Positions 8,460 to 17,969 are shown, counted from the first letter of the stretch. The stretch: DNA of 64,000 nucleotides from Candidatus Gastranaerophilales bacterium (GCA_944324865.1 CALUXW010000003.1:29500-93499); one strand, 5' to 3'. The notes: generated by a model not told the origin, from the letters alone. Numbers and translations: made by a program.

Positions 8460-8942
8460 ATGGACAACAAAATAAACGAGCTTTTAAACCAACAAATAAA
8501 TTTCGAATTTTACAGTGCATATTTATACCTTGCAATGTCAACATACTTTAGTGAAATTAATATGGACGGATTTGCAAAATTTATGAAAAATCAAGCAAAA
8601 GAAGAACTTGAACATGCACAAAAAATTTATGATTATTTACTTTTAAGAAATGAAAAAATATCATATCAAGGAATTGAAGCACCTGATACAGACTGGCTAA
8701 ATGCTCAAGACGTTCTTGAAGATGCTATCGAACATGAAAAAATGATAAGCAATAAAATACATAATTTATATAAAAATGCAAAAGAACACGATGATTTTGC
8801 AACGATGAATTTTTTAAACTGGTTTGTTGAAGAACAACTTGAAGAAGAAGAAAAATTCAGAATTTTAAGAGAAAAGATAAAAGCCTTTGATGAGTGCAGC
8901 TGCACATTAGAGGCAATGGATAGAGAACTTAACAAAGATTAG
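8460..8942 (+). CDS. ftn: Non-haem ferritin
   Basis: Four-helix-bundle iron-storage protein, 160 aa, likely a 24-subunit cage. Ferroxidase-centre residues appear in NFEFYSAYLYLAMS (first Glu and Tyr of helix A), EELEHAQK (E and H of helix B) and FLNWFVEEQLEEEEK (helix C). The start at 8460 has GGAG 9 nt upstream; longer in-frame extensions run back inside dfx and lack a site. It is coupled to dfx with 1 nt between stop and start, and a terminator follows the stop. C-terminal cysteines (DECSC) are unremarkable for the family. Confidence 0.95.
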   Translation: MDNKINELLNQQINFEFYSAYLYLAMSTYFSEINMDGFAKFMKNQAKEELEHAQKIYDYLLLRNEKISYQGIEAPDTDWLNAQDVLEDAIEHEKMISNKIHNLYKNAKEHDDFATMNFLNWFVEEQLEEEEKFRILREKIKAFDECSCTLEAMDRELNKD

Positions 8943-8945
8943 ATA

Positions 8946-8975
8946 AAGGGGCTAATGCCCCTTATTTTATATTTT
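8946..8975 (+). terminator. Terminator of the dfx-ftn operon
   Basis: AAGGGGC (8946-8952) pairs with GCCCCTT (8957-8963) around TAAT, followed by ATTTTATATTTTTTTT. The stop codon of the convergent nth gene lies inside the right arm. Confidence 0.88.
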
Positions 8976-9618
8976 TTTTGCAAAAAAACTTTATAGAACA
9001 TTTTTCACACAAAGGCTTTTGTGGCTTACAAATATTCTGTCCATGCGTAACAAGAAGCGTATTAAAATCAATCCAATATTTTTTTGGCAACTTTTTTCTC
9101 AGCGCAAATTCGGTTTCATTAGGATTTTTAGTATCAACATAACCCAGGCGATTTGAAATCCTGTGTACATGAACATCAACACAAATGGCAGGTTTATTAA
9201 AACCTTTTGTCAACACTAAATTTGCAGTTTTTCTACCAACGCCTTTTAATTTGATTAATTCTTCAATAGAATCAGGAACTTTTGAATCAAATTTTTCAAC
9301 AATCTCTTTTGACAAATTTATTATTTGATATGCCTTATTACGATAAAATCCTACGGGGTAAATAGTCTCAGAAAGAGTTTTGGCATCAATTTTCATCATC
9401 TCTTGCGGCGTTTTTGCAAGTTTTAACATTCGCATAGCTGCAGGATAAGTTGTCTTGTCATTTGTCCTTAAACTCAGAATACAGCAAATTAAAACCAAGT
9501 AAGGATCAGCAACTTGTTCCATAAACTCGACAAATTCAGTTCTTTTTACTGCAGATAAATCGTTATCTTTTTTTAAATTTTTTACAATTTCATCTATATC
9601 CATTTTGGCAACTTGCAT
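8962..9618 (-). CDS. nth: Endonuclease III (base-excision repair glycosylase/AP lyase)
   Basis: Removes oxidised pyrimidines and cleaves abasic sites; 218 aa, normal length. Helix-hairpin-helix LKGVGRKTA (124-132) with catalytic K130, and the catalytic aspartate D148 in CVDVHVHR. The C-terminal [4Fe-4S] loop is complete: C197-x6-C204-x2-C207-x5-C213. The first ATG (9616-9618) has no Shine-Dalgarno site; M6 is an alternative. A minus-strand TATAAT at 9639-9634 would give a leader of under 10 nt. It is divergent from trxA, with promoters intertwined in the 47-bp gap. Confidence 0.95.
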   Translation of the reverse strand: MQVAKMDIDEIVKNLKKDNDLSAVKRTEFVEFMEQVADPYLVLICCILSLRTNDKTTYPAAMRMLKLAKTPQEMMKIDAKTLSETIYPVGFYRNKAYQIINLSKEIVEKFDSKVPDSIEELIKLKGVGRKTANLVLTKGFNKPAICVDVHVHRISNRLGYVDTKNPNETEFALRKKLPKKYWIDFNTLLVTHGQNICKPQKPLCEKCSIKFFCKKNIK

Positions 9619-9641
9619 ATAATAATAATTGTGATTATAAT
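9613..9641 (+). promoter_or_regulatory. trxA promoter
   Basis: TTGCAT (9613-9618), a 17-bp spacer and TATAAT (9636-9641). The -35 covers the nth start codon on the other strand. The sequence ATTATAAT also provides a minus-strand TATAAT (9639-9634), so the two genes may share this element. Confidence 0.65.
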
Positions 9642-9665
9642 ACGTAAAAAAGGAGAATACAAATT

Positions 9666-9989
9666 ATGAGTAATGCTAAAGACATAAACGATGCAACTTT
9701 CGATGCAGAAGTTTTGAAAAGCGAAAGTCTTACACTTGTTGACTTTTGGGCACCATGGTGTGGTCCATGTAGAAAAATGGGGCCTCTTTTGGATGAAATT
9801 GCATCCGAATTCGAAGGCAAATTAAAAGTTGTCAAAATAAATACAGATGAAAACTTAAAAACAGCAAAAGAATATCAAATAAGTGGATTACCGAGTTTAT
9901 TACTGTTTAAAAATGGTGAAGCCAAAGAGGTTATGGTTGGTTTAATGCCAAAGTCGGCAATTATTTCAAACATTGAAAAACTTTTATAG
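9666..9989 (+). CDS. trxA: Thioredoxin
   Basis: Cytoplasmic disulfide reductase, 107 aa. Active site W31-C32-G33-P34-C35 in DFWAPWCGPC, the buried Asp26, and the cis-proline in SGLPSLLLF are all present. AAGGAG is well placed before the ATG. Single-gene unit: own promoter upstream and intrinsic terminator directly after the stop. With the adjacent dfx, ferritin and nth it forms a local group concerned with oxidative damage. Confidence 0.96.
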   Translation: MSNAKDINDATFDAEVLKSESLTLVDFWAPWCGPCRKMGPLLDEIASEFEGKLKVVKINTDENLKTAKEYQISGLPSLLLFKNGEAKEVMVGLMPKSAIISNIEKLL

Positions 9990-9993
9990 AATT

Positions 9994-10024
9994 AACGCCT
10001 CCAATCGGAGGCGTTTTAATACTT
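9994..10024 (+). terminator. Terminator of trxA
   Basis: AACGCCTCC (9994-10002) pairs with GGAGGCGTT (10007-10015) around AATC, then TTAATACTTTT. It lies 4 nt after the trxA stop and may also serve the convergent phosphohexomutase gene. Confidence 0.88.
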
Positions 10025-12253
10025 TTATTTTAAAAATGTATTTTTGTAGTTTGGAATTTTAAACTCTCTTTTATCTTCATCTGTTTGTGCAAATTTTTCA
10101 TATATTTCAAGAGATTTTTCTTTTACATTTATCAAATAGTCTTCATTTATGTATTTTTTATATGTTTCATTTAAATCTCCATTGTAGTTACCTAAAGTTT
10201 TTGCAAAGTCTAATAGTTCATTTTTATTTGCACCACCTGCATAAGCTTTTGTTTTTGCATCTGTACCAGATGGTCTTATTTCTACAAATTTATCTTCAAA
10301 ATCAAAATACGTGCCATCCCCAACAAATTTAACATCCAACAATCTTGAAAAATCAAGGTTGCTGAAAGTTGAAGACAAAATTTCCTTTATATTTTCAAGC
10401 GTAATCTTATTTTCATATTTTGCTATAGCAAGTGCAAGATAAAAAATATCATTTTTTGTCCTTAAACCTTCTCCTAAGAGTTTTGCCTCTTTTAATTTTT
10501 CAATATTTGGCTCAGATTCATTATAATAAGCAATGTCTTCTCTTACGTCAAATTTCGCGACAATATTGTTTTTTGTATAAACATTGCTCAAATGTTCCCA
10601 CAGAAAAACATCAAGACTTGCAACAAGGGCTGAAGTTACAATAATTGCTTCTGTTGCACTTTTTTCACGCATTGCAAGGGCATATCTGTTACCGAGAGAT
10701 TTTATTAATTCTTCAGAACCAATAATCATACCTCCTGATTCTTCCCCGCCAAAAATCATCCTTGGTGAATCACCCAAGGAAATAGTTTTTCCAAAAATAT
10801 CAACAATCTTGATATCTTTTTCGCCTTTTTCAATCTGATACTCAATTTTTTTAGTAGCATTTGCAATTTCTTTAAAACCAACAGGAGTATTAATTACTTC
10901 AATACCATTATTCTCAGCCCACTCATCCCAAGTTTTTGAACTTGCCGTAGTTTTAACTATAAAACGCTTATGATTGTCAAATGCACCATTATCCTTCAAA
11001 AGATGTGTCCAAAAGTCCATTATCATCAAAAATGCTTGATTGGCACTAAATACACACAACAAGCGATTATCGTCAAGTTTAACAGTGTCAACTCCAACAG
11101 CTTTTATTTTATCAAAATTTTTAATGTCTTCAAGTTGAACAACGCTAAGTCGATCATGATCAGGGTCAGTTATAAGACAAACTGTGCCTATTGGATAATC
11201 TTTAAGTTTTTCATTATACTTTAAAGTTTCTATTACAGGGAAATATTCTCTATGGCATTTGTCTTTTGAAACAACGGTAATATCAAGCGACCAATCATAA
11301 AATTTACCATCCTTAATATCTTTTCCTATTGAATGGAAAAAAGGATCCTCTTGCGTGTTTAACCACACAAAATTATTTGCAACTCCCAATTTATCTAGAA
11401 TTTTACTCAATGTATTATATGCAGCTCCGCCCACAGCATCAATAATAATTTTTTTATTAAACTTTTTTATAAGCTCAACATTATTTTGATTTGCAACACC
11501 GTTTTTCAAATACTCCACATATAAATCAATACCATTATTGAGTTTTGCCATTGTATCTTCATCAATTAATTCATTTTGCGAAGCTTCAAATTCAATTTTA
11601 TATTCACCGTTTTGTTTAACTGTTTCTAAAATTTGTTCAATTTTTGCTACGAATTCTAAGCTCTCATCCGGCAAAAACTGTGAACCTTGATTATTTAAAT
11701 CCTTGGTAGCATTTTTAACACTAATTCCATGAGAACTTGTAATATACTCACCCCCGACTAAATCAAGTTTAAAAGCCAGAAAAGAAGCAAGCCAAATAGG
11801 TATTGTTTGACGATCCTTAGGGACAAGTGTCCGTATTCCCAGAGCACTTTGAATACGTGCAATAATATCGAGATATATTTTTGAATTATATCTTACTTCA
11901 CAGCCTACAAGTTTTACAAGCTCATCATTGGGATATTTTTCTTTTAAAACAAGAGCTTTTGCAAGAGTCGCAAGAGTTATACCTATTGTATTAATCGGAA
12001 ATCTTGTATCATGTGGATACAGTACATTTTGAGGTCCTCTAATGCCTGCAGTTGAAACCATTGCTTCTTTTTTATAAGCTTCAAACCACTTTTCAAGCTC
12101 AAGCTTGTCAACAATTTCTTTTGTAAGTGTAAAAGTAAACTTATTTTTATCATTATAATTAAAAATCTTATTCTGTTTAATCTCATCTGGCGTGTTGTTT
12201 TCGACACCTTCTAGTAACAACTTTTCAAGTTGCGAGGGATTTTCTTTACTCAT
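10025..12253 (-). CDS. Long phosphoglucomutase/phosphomannomutase-family protein
   Basis: Alpha-D-phosphohexomutase superfamily enzyme interconverting hexose 1- and 6-phosphates; 742 aa, clearly longer than the usual 450-580. Active-site loops are all visible in order: phosphoserine loop TSSHG (172-176, usually T-A-S-H-N-P), metal loop DPDHDR (363-368), sugar loop GGEESGG (502-508) and phosphate-binding RPSGT (660-664). The extra length is an N-terminal extension of about 65 residues plus insertions between loops. Exact substrate cannot be assigned. The ATG has an AAGGAG site upstream. Transcribed toward trxA; no obvious operon partner. Confidence 0.85.
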   Translation of the reverse strand: MSKENPSQLEKLLLEGVENNTPDEIKQNKIFNYNDKNKFTFTLTKEIVDKLELEKWFEAYKKEAMVSTAGIRGPQNVLYPHDTRFPINTIGITLATLAKALVLKEKYPNDELVKLVGCEVRYNSKIYLDIIARIQSALGIRTLVPKDRQTIPIWLASFLAFKLDLVGGEYITSSHGISVKNATKDLNNQGSQFLPDESLEFVAKIEQILETVKQNGEYKIEFEASQNELIDEDTMAKLNNGIDLYVEYLKNGVANQNNVELIKKFNKKIIIDAVGGAAYNTLSKILDKLGVANNFVWLNTQEDPFFHSIGKDIKDGKFYDWSLDITVVSKDKCHREYFPVIETLKYNEKLKDYPIGTVCLITDPDHDRLSVVQLEDIKNFDKIKAVGVDTVKLDDNRLLCVFSANQAFLMIMDFWTHLLKDNGAFDNHKRFIVKTTASSKTWDEWAENNGIEVINTPVGFKEIANATKKIEYQIEKGEKDIKIVDIFGKTISLGDSPRMIFGGEESGGMIIGSEELIKSLGNRYALAMREKSATEAIIVTSALVASLDVFLWEHLSNVYTKNNIVAKFDVREDIAYYNESEPNIEKLKEAKLLGEGLRTKNDIFYLALAIAKYENKITLENIKEILSSTFSNLDFSRLLDVKFVGDGTYFDFEDKFVEIRPSGTDAKTKAYAGGANKNELLDFAKTLGNYNGDLNETYKKYINEDYLINVKEKSLEIYEKFAQTDEDKREFKIPNYKNTFLK

Positions 12254-12307
12254 ATAAACTCCTTACGGTTAATGCATCTTTGCAATTATTTTAACATAAA
12301 ATTTAAT

Positions 12308-14626
12308 TTATGCCTTTTTAGCCTTTTTCTTTTGTTCATCTTGAACTTTTTGAGAAATAGTCTTTTTGCCTGTTAACTTAGACATGAAACGGAAATACTT
12401 ACCCCAGAAATCGTCCCTTTCAATATTTCGCCTGTCATGTTCTTCAATTTCAGCACGAGTCATCTTGCGAGTAGGCACTCCGATTGATTTACGTATCAGA
12501 TTTTCATTTGTAAATTCCGTAGCTGCAGCAACCGCACCTGCACCAAGAAGACTACCATGATATGCAGTTTCAAATACAGAATTAAATAAATTCATAAGCA
12601 ATGAATTGAAAAAGAAATTGGAAACCTTATGCATTATTCTTTCTTTTGCAACAGCATTTGCACCTTCAACATCCTTGCCCTCAGATGTTATTAAAACCTC
12701 ATTCCTATAATCATTTACAAAGAAATAGCTTGCAATCAAAGTTACAAAAGGTCTTGATATAGCAGCAAGAGAAGAATTTTTATAAGTAGATTTTCCTGTT
12801 TTATTTTCAGCAGCAATTAAAACTTTTCTTTTGATAAAATTATCAAATTCACTTAAGCTTATTTTGCCTGAGTTAAGCTTTTCTTGAGTTTTATTGTATA
12901 TTTTATACAGTCCCATCAAATCATGGGATGTAATTTTTGAAAGATCTTTTGATGCCTCTTTCTCAAATACTCCACGCAGTATTTTTGTTGGAAACCTGAC
13001 AACACCCCAAATAAAGCCAAAAGGATATGTAAGTGCTTTTATGAGAGGAGCAATTACTTTTTTATCAACCTTGCCCAATTTTACAAATGCAATTTTTTCA
13101 CCATTGATATTCTTGATTGTTTTTTCGTATTTATCTGACGACAATGCATTTTTCAATTTTTGCGCACAAGCAGTTAATTTATATTCTGAGGAAATTCTGT
13201 TCAGGATTTCCTCCATTTTGTCTTGACGTACCCAAAAATCTTTTTTAGTAATTAAATCATAGGCATCATCCATACCTGATCTTATATTTTTAAGGAGAGT
13301 ATTGAATTTTTCGTTTCGGCTTCTAGCAAAACATACCGCAATCCCTGCCAAAAGAAACACGCCTGCTGTTTTTAATATATTTTGAAGATTTAAAGGCGTA
13401 TAGTCTTCATCTTTTTCAATTTTATAATTTCCTTTAAATTTTGTGGAAGTATTGTCATTTTTTGAAATGTTCGAAAATGCTTCAAACACTTTTGGCATAT
13501 CAGCATCTGCAATTTTTTCTACATTACTTGCATCTGAAAGCTTAGAAACTTTTTTCTTTTTTATTTCTTTTTCATGTTTATGATAAGCAAAATCTTTTGC
13601 CTCATTAGGCTTTAAAGGTCTTAGCGGCATACCGTTTAAAAGTCTTGAAAGTATTTCTGATATCAAAGTTGTCCCGGCAATAGTAAATAAGGCTATATAT
13701 TTATTTGCATTTGCGTATTTTGATAATGCACCCAGGGTTAAAAACGTCATTGCCGCGCTCATTAATATTCTTGAGCTTTCTTGTTTTAAACGCTTCTTTT
13801 GAGATTTTTTAGCCAGCTCATCACTGTCATTTTGCATTCTGGAAATATTATAAAAATCAATCCCTGCCATAATAGAACTCACCATGCCTGTGCAAAGCCT
13901 GTTGAAAGTCCTTTCATCAGCAGTTTTATAGTTACCTTTTATACTTCCTGCCGCATGGGCTAAATTTTCTACGATTGTTTCACGTGAATCTTCTTGCAAA
14001 ACAGGAAGTATATTATTACCCTTTTGAACAATATTTTGAGTTAAACTTTTTTTTAGTTTAAGTATTGATTTATCATTTTTTGCAATATCTGAAAAAGCGC
14101 CCTGTAATATGCAAAATGTTTCTTCCGCATTTGCCGCATTTGCACGTTTAGATAATGCTTTTGTATTTAATAATTTTTGAGCAAAATCAGAAATTGCAGG
14201 TATTTTTTTAAATCCTGCAGCAGCGTTTAATGCCCAATTTGCAATATCAAGCCATAAGTCGCAAAAGGGATAAAGCGCACTTTTAAAAAATTTAGGCAAA
14301 ATTCCATCTTCTACAAAAGTCACCCCGCCTTTATCATCAAAAATTATCCTCTTACTAAAATTAAAAATATTGGGTGACATATTTCTAAGCTCATTTTCCA
14401 TTTTAGTAAATTCATCACCCAGTAAATCATTTAATGTATTCTTTCTTGAAATATAATCACTAAAATGCGAAGGGCTTTTTGTAAGTTTATCCGCAACACT
14501 TTTTGCAACACCCCCCAATCCTGTAAATGAAATTTTACTTGCATTATTTGAGGACTCAATTTGATTTACAAAAAAAATATTACTGTATTTTTTATTCTCG
14601 TAGTGATTATTTATCTTAAGACTCAT
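12308..14626 (-). CDS. Large S-F-x-G membrane protein of unknown function
   Basis: I do not recognise a domain. From the ATG at 14626 the protein has 772 aa. An N-terminal disordered stretch contains KISFTGLGG, and a similar TKFKG recurs mid-protein. Several hydrophobic segments follow (around the LMSAAMTFLTLGALSKY, IALFTIAGTTLI, ILKTAGVFLLAGIAVCFA, PLIKALTYPFGFIWG and TLIASYFFV stretches), and the tail is Lys-rich. A longer reading back to a TTG at 14692 is possible, but TATAAG ending 7 nt before the ATG at 14626 supports the shorter form. It resembles in organisation the 670-aa protein at 49.4 kb. I infer a lineage-specific envelope protein. Confidence 0.7.
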   Translation of the reverse strand: MSLKINNHYENKKYSNIFFVNQIESSNNASKISFTGLGGVAKSVADKLTKSPSHFSDYISRKNTLNDLLGDEFTKMENELRNMSPNIFNFSKRIIFDDKGGVTFVEDGILPKFFKSALYPFCDLWLDIANWALNAAAGFKKIPAISDFAQKLLNTKALSKRANAANAEETFCILQGAFSDIAKNDKSILKLKKSLTQNIVQKGNNILPVLQEDSRETIVENLAHAAGSIKGNYKTADERTFNRLCTGMVSSIMAGIDFYNISRMQNDSDELAKKSQKKRLKQESSRILMSAAMTFLTLGALSKYANANKYIALFTIAGTTLISEILSRLLNGMPLRPLKPNEAKDFAYHKHEKEIKKKKVSKLSDASNVEKIADADMPKVFEAFSNISKNDNTSTKFKGNYKIEKDEDYTPLNLQNILKTAGVFLLAGIAVCFARSRNEKFNTLLKNIRSGMDDAYDLITKKDFWVRQDKMEEILNRISSEYKLTACAQKLKNALSSDKYEKTIKNINGEKIAFVKLGKVDKKVIAPLIKALTYPFGFIWGVVRFPTKILRGVFEKEASKDLSKITSHDLMGLYKIYNKTQEKLNSGKISLSEFDNFIKRKVLIAAENKTGKSTYKNSSLAAISRPFVTLIASYFFVNDYRNEVLITSEGKDVEGANAVAKERIMHKVSNFFFNSLLMNLFNSVFETAYHGSLLGAGAVAAATEFTNENLIRKSIGVPTRKMTRAEIEEHDRRNIERDDFWGKYFRFMSKLTGKKTISQKVQDEQKKKAKKA

Positions 14627-14750
14627 TTTTACTCTTATACTGTTAAAGCACATAGCCCATGCTTTATTAAACTCGTATATTTGAATATACAAAACATGTA
14701 ATAAAATCGATTTGCCTTTTTTTGAAAAAATTTGTATTTTTGTAAAAAAT

Positions 14751-14785
14751 TTGTCCGAATTAAATAAATAAATTATCCTGTAAGT
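14751..14785 (+). promoter_or_regulatory. Promoter of the kinase operon, leaderless type
   Basis: TTGTCC (14751-14756), 17-bp spacer, TATCCT (14774-14779), then GTAAGT and the ATG at 14786. The -10 ends exactly 6 nt before the start codon and no Shine-Dalgarno site is present. Confidence 0.6.
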
Positions 14786-16339
14786 ATGGAAACTTGTGGG
14801 AAAATTGTACTTGTAGATGATGAAATAATGGTCACAAAGACACTTGCAACTCTATTAAAGCTTGAAGGGTTAAGTGATGTTGTCACTTTTAACGACCCGG
14901 TGGAAGCATTAGAGTACTTAAAAAATAACTCTTGTGAACTTTTAATTTCAGATTTCATTATGCCAAAAATGGAAGGCATTGAATTTTTATCAAATGCAAA
15001 AAAATTACCCTCGCAAGAAGATACTACTCAAATACTTTTAACGGGTTATGCCGACAAAGAAAATGCCATAAAAGCAATAAATGAAGTAGGTATATTTAAA
15101 TACATTGAAAAACCATGGAATAATAACGATTTAATTTTAAATATTAAAAATGCAATTGAACGCACTAATTTAAAAAGAACACTGAAAGAAAAAATAATAC
15201 AACTAAAAAAGGCAAATGATGAACTGGAAGATTACTCCAGGAATCTAGAAGCTTTAGTACAAAAAAGATCACTGGAACTGTGGGAAAGTAGAGAAAAACT
15301 AAACGCAATTTTTTCTAATTGTGCAGACGGGATTATAACATTTAAAAAAGATTGTTTAATAAATTCATTAAATAATGCTGCCTTAGAGCTTTTTGGAACA
15401 GAGGAAAAAAATCTTATAAATAAAAATTTTTTTGAGCTTTTAATAAATGAAAAAAACAAAAAATTTGAAAATCCTTTCAAAATAAAAAAACCAATGTTTT
15501 TAAGAGATTTTAGCCTTATAAATTACAAAAATAACACAAAAGTACCAATTGAGGTAAGTCTTGCAAAAATTGAAAATGATAAAGACACTTTTGTGGTAGC
15601 AGTTGTAAGAAATGTATCATACCAAAAAGAAAACGAAAGACTACGCGATGATTTTATTGCAACCTTGACTCATGATTTAAGAACTCCTTTACTTGCGGCA
15701 ATAAGCGGGCTTGATTTTATTTTAAAGGGTACATTGGGCGAAATAAATGAAAAACAAAGAGAACTTGTTTTTGCAATGAAAAAAAGTAATGAAGATATGC
15801 TTGGTTTAACAAATGCTCTTTTGGAAGTATACAGATACGAAGCAGGCAAAATATTTTTATGCAAGACAAGATTTTGTGTAAATGAACTTATAAAGCAATG
15901 TATAAAAGAGCTGGAAATGCTTTTTGTACAAAACAATACGAAAGTCGTATTTGATTATGAAAATAAAGAACTTTATATAAATGCAGACAAAAATGAAATT
16001 AGACGTGTAATTTTAAACTTATTGGGAAATGCAATAAAACACGGCGGAGAAAATATAAAAGTGACTGTAAAAAGTCAAAGATTAGGTAAAGATGCCCAAA
16101 TAAGCGTTGAAGACAATGGCACCGGACTAAGTGTAGAAGACCAAAAAAAACTTTTTAAAAGATTTTCACAAGGCACAAGCAAAAAACGCTCTTGTTCTAC
16201 AGGGCTTGGGCTTTATCTCTCTAGAAGAATTATAGAAGCACACAATGGTTCTATATGGGTTGAAAGTGAGTTAGATAAGGGTTCAAAATTTACATTCAAC
16301 CTTAAAAATGCTGCACTCGAAGACAAGGTTTTACTATGA
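14786..16339 (+). CDS. Hybrid REC-PAS-histidine kinase
   Basis: Soluble two-component kinase, 517 aa, no transmembrane segments. Domains in order: receiver (6-125) with acidic pocket D11-D12 and phosphoacceptor D56, ending in FKYIEKPW; coiled coil (about 130-165); a PAS-like domain (about 168-290); HisKA with THDLRTP, phosphoacceptor H296; and HATPase with N box (NLLGNAIKHG), DNGTGL and GLGLYLS. The N-terminal receiver means its input is another phosphorelay protein rather than a direct ligand. The stop overlaps the next gene by 4 bp (ATGA). Predicted leaderless start. Confidence 0.92.
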   Translation: METCGKIVLVDDEIMVTKTLATLLKLEGLSDVVTFNDPVEALEYLKNNSCELLISDFIMPKMEGIEFLSNAKKLPSQEDTTQILLTGYADKENAIKAINEVGIFKYIEKPWNNNDLILNIKNAIERTNLKRTLKEKIIQLKKANDELEDYSRNLEALVQKRSLELWESREKLNAIFSNCADGIITFKKDCLINSLNNAALELFGTEEKNLINKNFFELLINEKNKKFENPFKIKKPMFLRDFSLINYKNNTKVPIEVSLAKIENDKDTFVVAVVRNVSYQKENERLRDDFIATLTHDLRTPLLAAISGLDFILKGTLGEINEKQRELVFAMKKSNEDMLGLTNALLEVYRYEAGKIFLCKTRFCVNELIKQCIKELEMLFVQNNTKVVFDYENKELYINADKNEIRRVILNLLGNAIKHGGENIKVTVKSQRLGKDAQISVEDNGTGLSVEDQKKLFKRFSQGTSKKRSCSTGLGLYLSRRIIEAHNGSIWVESELDKGSKFTFNLKNAALEDKVLL

Positions 16340-17013
16340 ATAAAGATAAAATCAAAATTTTAATTGTTGAAGATCACTTGGTTGCAAGAATGGGTATTGC
16401 AATAGTAATTGAAAATACTGAACAATTCGAACTTTTAGGACAAGCTCAAGACGGGTTGGAGGGCGTTAACCTTGCATTAAAATTAAATCCTGATGTCATA
16501 TTGATGGATATAGGCTTACCAAAAATTGACGGAATTGAGGCAACAAGGCGAATTAAAGAGGCGGGACTAGACTCTTCAATTCTTATGTTTACATCACGAG
16601 ATAATAACGAAGATGTTTTTGCAGCCTTAAAAGCAGGTGCTGACGGGTATATAATGAAAGGATCAAATGAACAAACTTTAATTAATGCAATTGAAGCCGT
16701 AAGTCAAAAGGCAGGGTGGCTTGATCCGCAAATAGCAAGAATTGTTTTATCGGGCATTAATGCTCAAAAAGACTCTCAAAATAACAACGAAAAAAATAAA
16801 ACGACAAGCAATAAATATGGATTGACCAAAAAAGAACTTGAGGTCTTATCCTTAATTGTGGAAGGATTATCAAATCAAGAAATAGCACAAAAACTTGTGG
16901 TGTCGCTTTCCACAACAAAAGCCCATGTGCATAGTATTTTACAAAAATTATATTTATCTGATAGAACGAAGGCAGCTGTCACGGCCCTTAAAGAGGGTCT
17001 TGTACAAAGATGA
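16336..17013 (+). CDS. NarL/LuxR-family response regulator
   Basis: DNA-binding response regulator, 225 aa. The receiver domain (6-122) has E12-D13, phosphoacceptor D58 in LMDIGLP, and the late lysine in GYIMKGS. A linker of about 30 polar residues leads to a LuxR-type helix-turn-helix (about 160-222), with LTKKELEVL and the recognition helix STTKAHVHSILQKL. It overlaps both neighbours by 4 bp, so it is translated with the upstream kinase, its likely partner, and with the downstream secreted protein gene. Confidence 0.94.
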   Translation: MNKDKIKILIVEDHLVARMGIAIVIENTEQFELLGQAQDGLEGVNLALKLNPDVILMDIGLPKIDGIEATRRIKEAGLDSSILMFTSRDNNEDVFAALKAGADGYIMKGSNEQTLINAIEAVSQKAGWLDPQIARIVLSGINAQKDSQNNNEKNKTTSNKYGLTKKELEVLSLIVEGLSNQEIAQKLVVSLSTTKAHVHSILQKLYLSDRTKAAVTALKEGLVQR

Positions 17014-17963
17014 AAAAATACATCAGCATAATTTTATTTTTTTTCTTACTTTACAATGTGCAAGTTGTTCATGCCATAAAATTTCACAACCCTTTTTCTA
17101 AAAAAGCAAAACAAGAAATCGAAAAAATGGTTCAAACCAAACAAGAATGGGAGGAAAAAGCAAAAAATATTGACATTGAAGATAGAAATGCCCCAGCCTA
17201 TGAAAAACCGCAAGATAAAGATTTTAAACCAAAAACTCCTCCGTCAAAAAAATTTGTCAAATATAATGTAAGTCCAGGAGGCAGAGAAGTTAACTTTTAT
17301 GAAATAAAAAATAAACTTGATATAAAAAGTCAAGCAGTTTTTGATAAACAGTTAAATTTTATGGCATATGGACAGTACTATTACTCACCTGAATACAATC
17401 AAATATCAAGCGAAATTTATGTTCAAAAAATTAAACAAAGTGTAAATAAAATCAAAACAGCATTAAGCGCAAATGTCTTAAACACAAGAAGTATTCTTGC
17501 AATTTCAAGTGGTGAGAAAGAATTTAGAAAAGATCTTTTTAGCACACTTACAATTGTAGATTTCTCATCAGACTCAACAAAGTTACTCGTTAAAGAAAAA
17601 ATAGGGTCTGCAACAGAAGGAATCTTTAGAAACTATGTCTGGATATATTACATGCAAGGCGAACAATCTCAATGGTTTGCAATTAAATTTAATAATTTAA
17701 ATGAAGAAATCAAAAAATACTACTCAAGCGCCAATATAGCCTTAGATAATTACAGATGGGATATAAAACCATTGGGCTTTAGTAAAGAAAATCCACAAAT
17801 GGTTATTGTTGAGGCTTTTGCCTGGGACAAAAATAAAAAAGAAATATTCTTGGGCTTGTGGGGAATTGACTCTAACAATGCCTCAATCACACTTGTATCA
17901 AAAAAACCCATACCTATTGAAATTTCTGCAAACGGTTCAATTGTTAAAGAATTTCTACCCTAA
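17010..17963 (+). CDS. Secreted protein coupled to the two-component system
   Basis: No family recognised. 317 aa with a clear signal peptide (KK start, hydrophobic 5-20, probable cleavage after VVHA at about 23). The mature part starts with a basic, Glu/Lys-rich stretch and contains several YYSP/NYVWIYYMQGEQSQW aromatic segments suggestive of a beta-rich fold. ATGA overlap with the response regulator gene shows translational coupling. Known operons of this design often encode a periplasmic sensor accessory or output protein; which applies here is not visible. Confidence 0.75.
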   Translation: MKKYISIILFFFLLYNVQVVHAIKFHNPFSKKAKQEIEKMVQTKQEWEEKAKNIDIEDRNAPAYEKPQDKDFKPKTPPSKKFVKYNVSPGGREVNFYEIKNKLDIKSQAVFDKQLNFMAYGQYYYSPEYNQISSEIYVQKIKQSVNKIKTALSANVLNTRSILAISSGEKEFRKDLFSTLTIVDFSSDSTKLLVKEKIGSATEGIFRNYVWIYYMQGEQSQWFAIKFNNLNEEIKKYYSSANIALDNYRWDIKPLGFSKENPQMVIVEAFAWDKNKKEIFLGLWGIDSNNASITLVSKKPIPIEISANGSIVKEFLP

Positions 17964-17969
17964 ACACTG

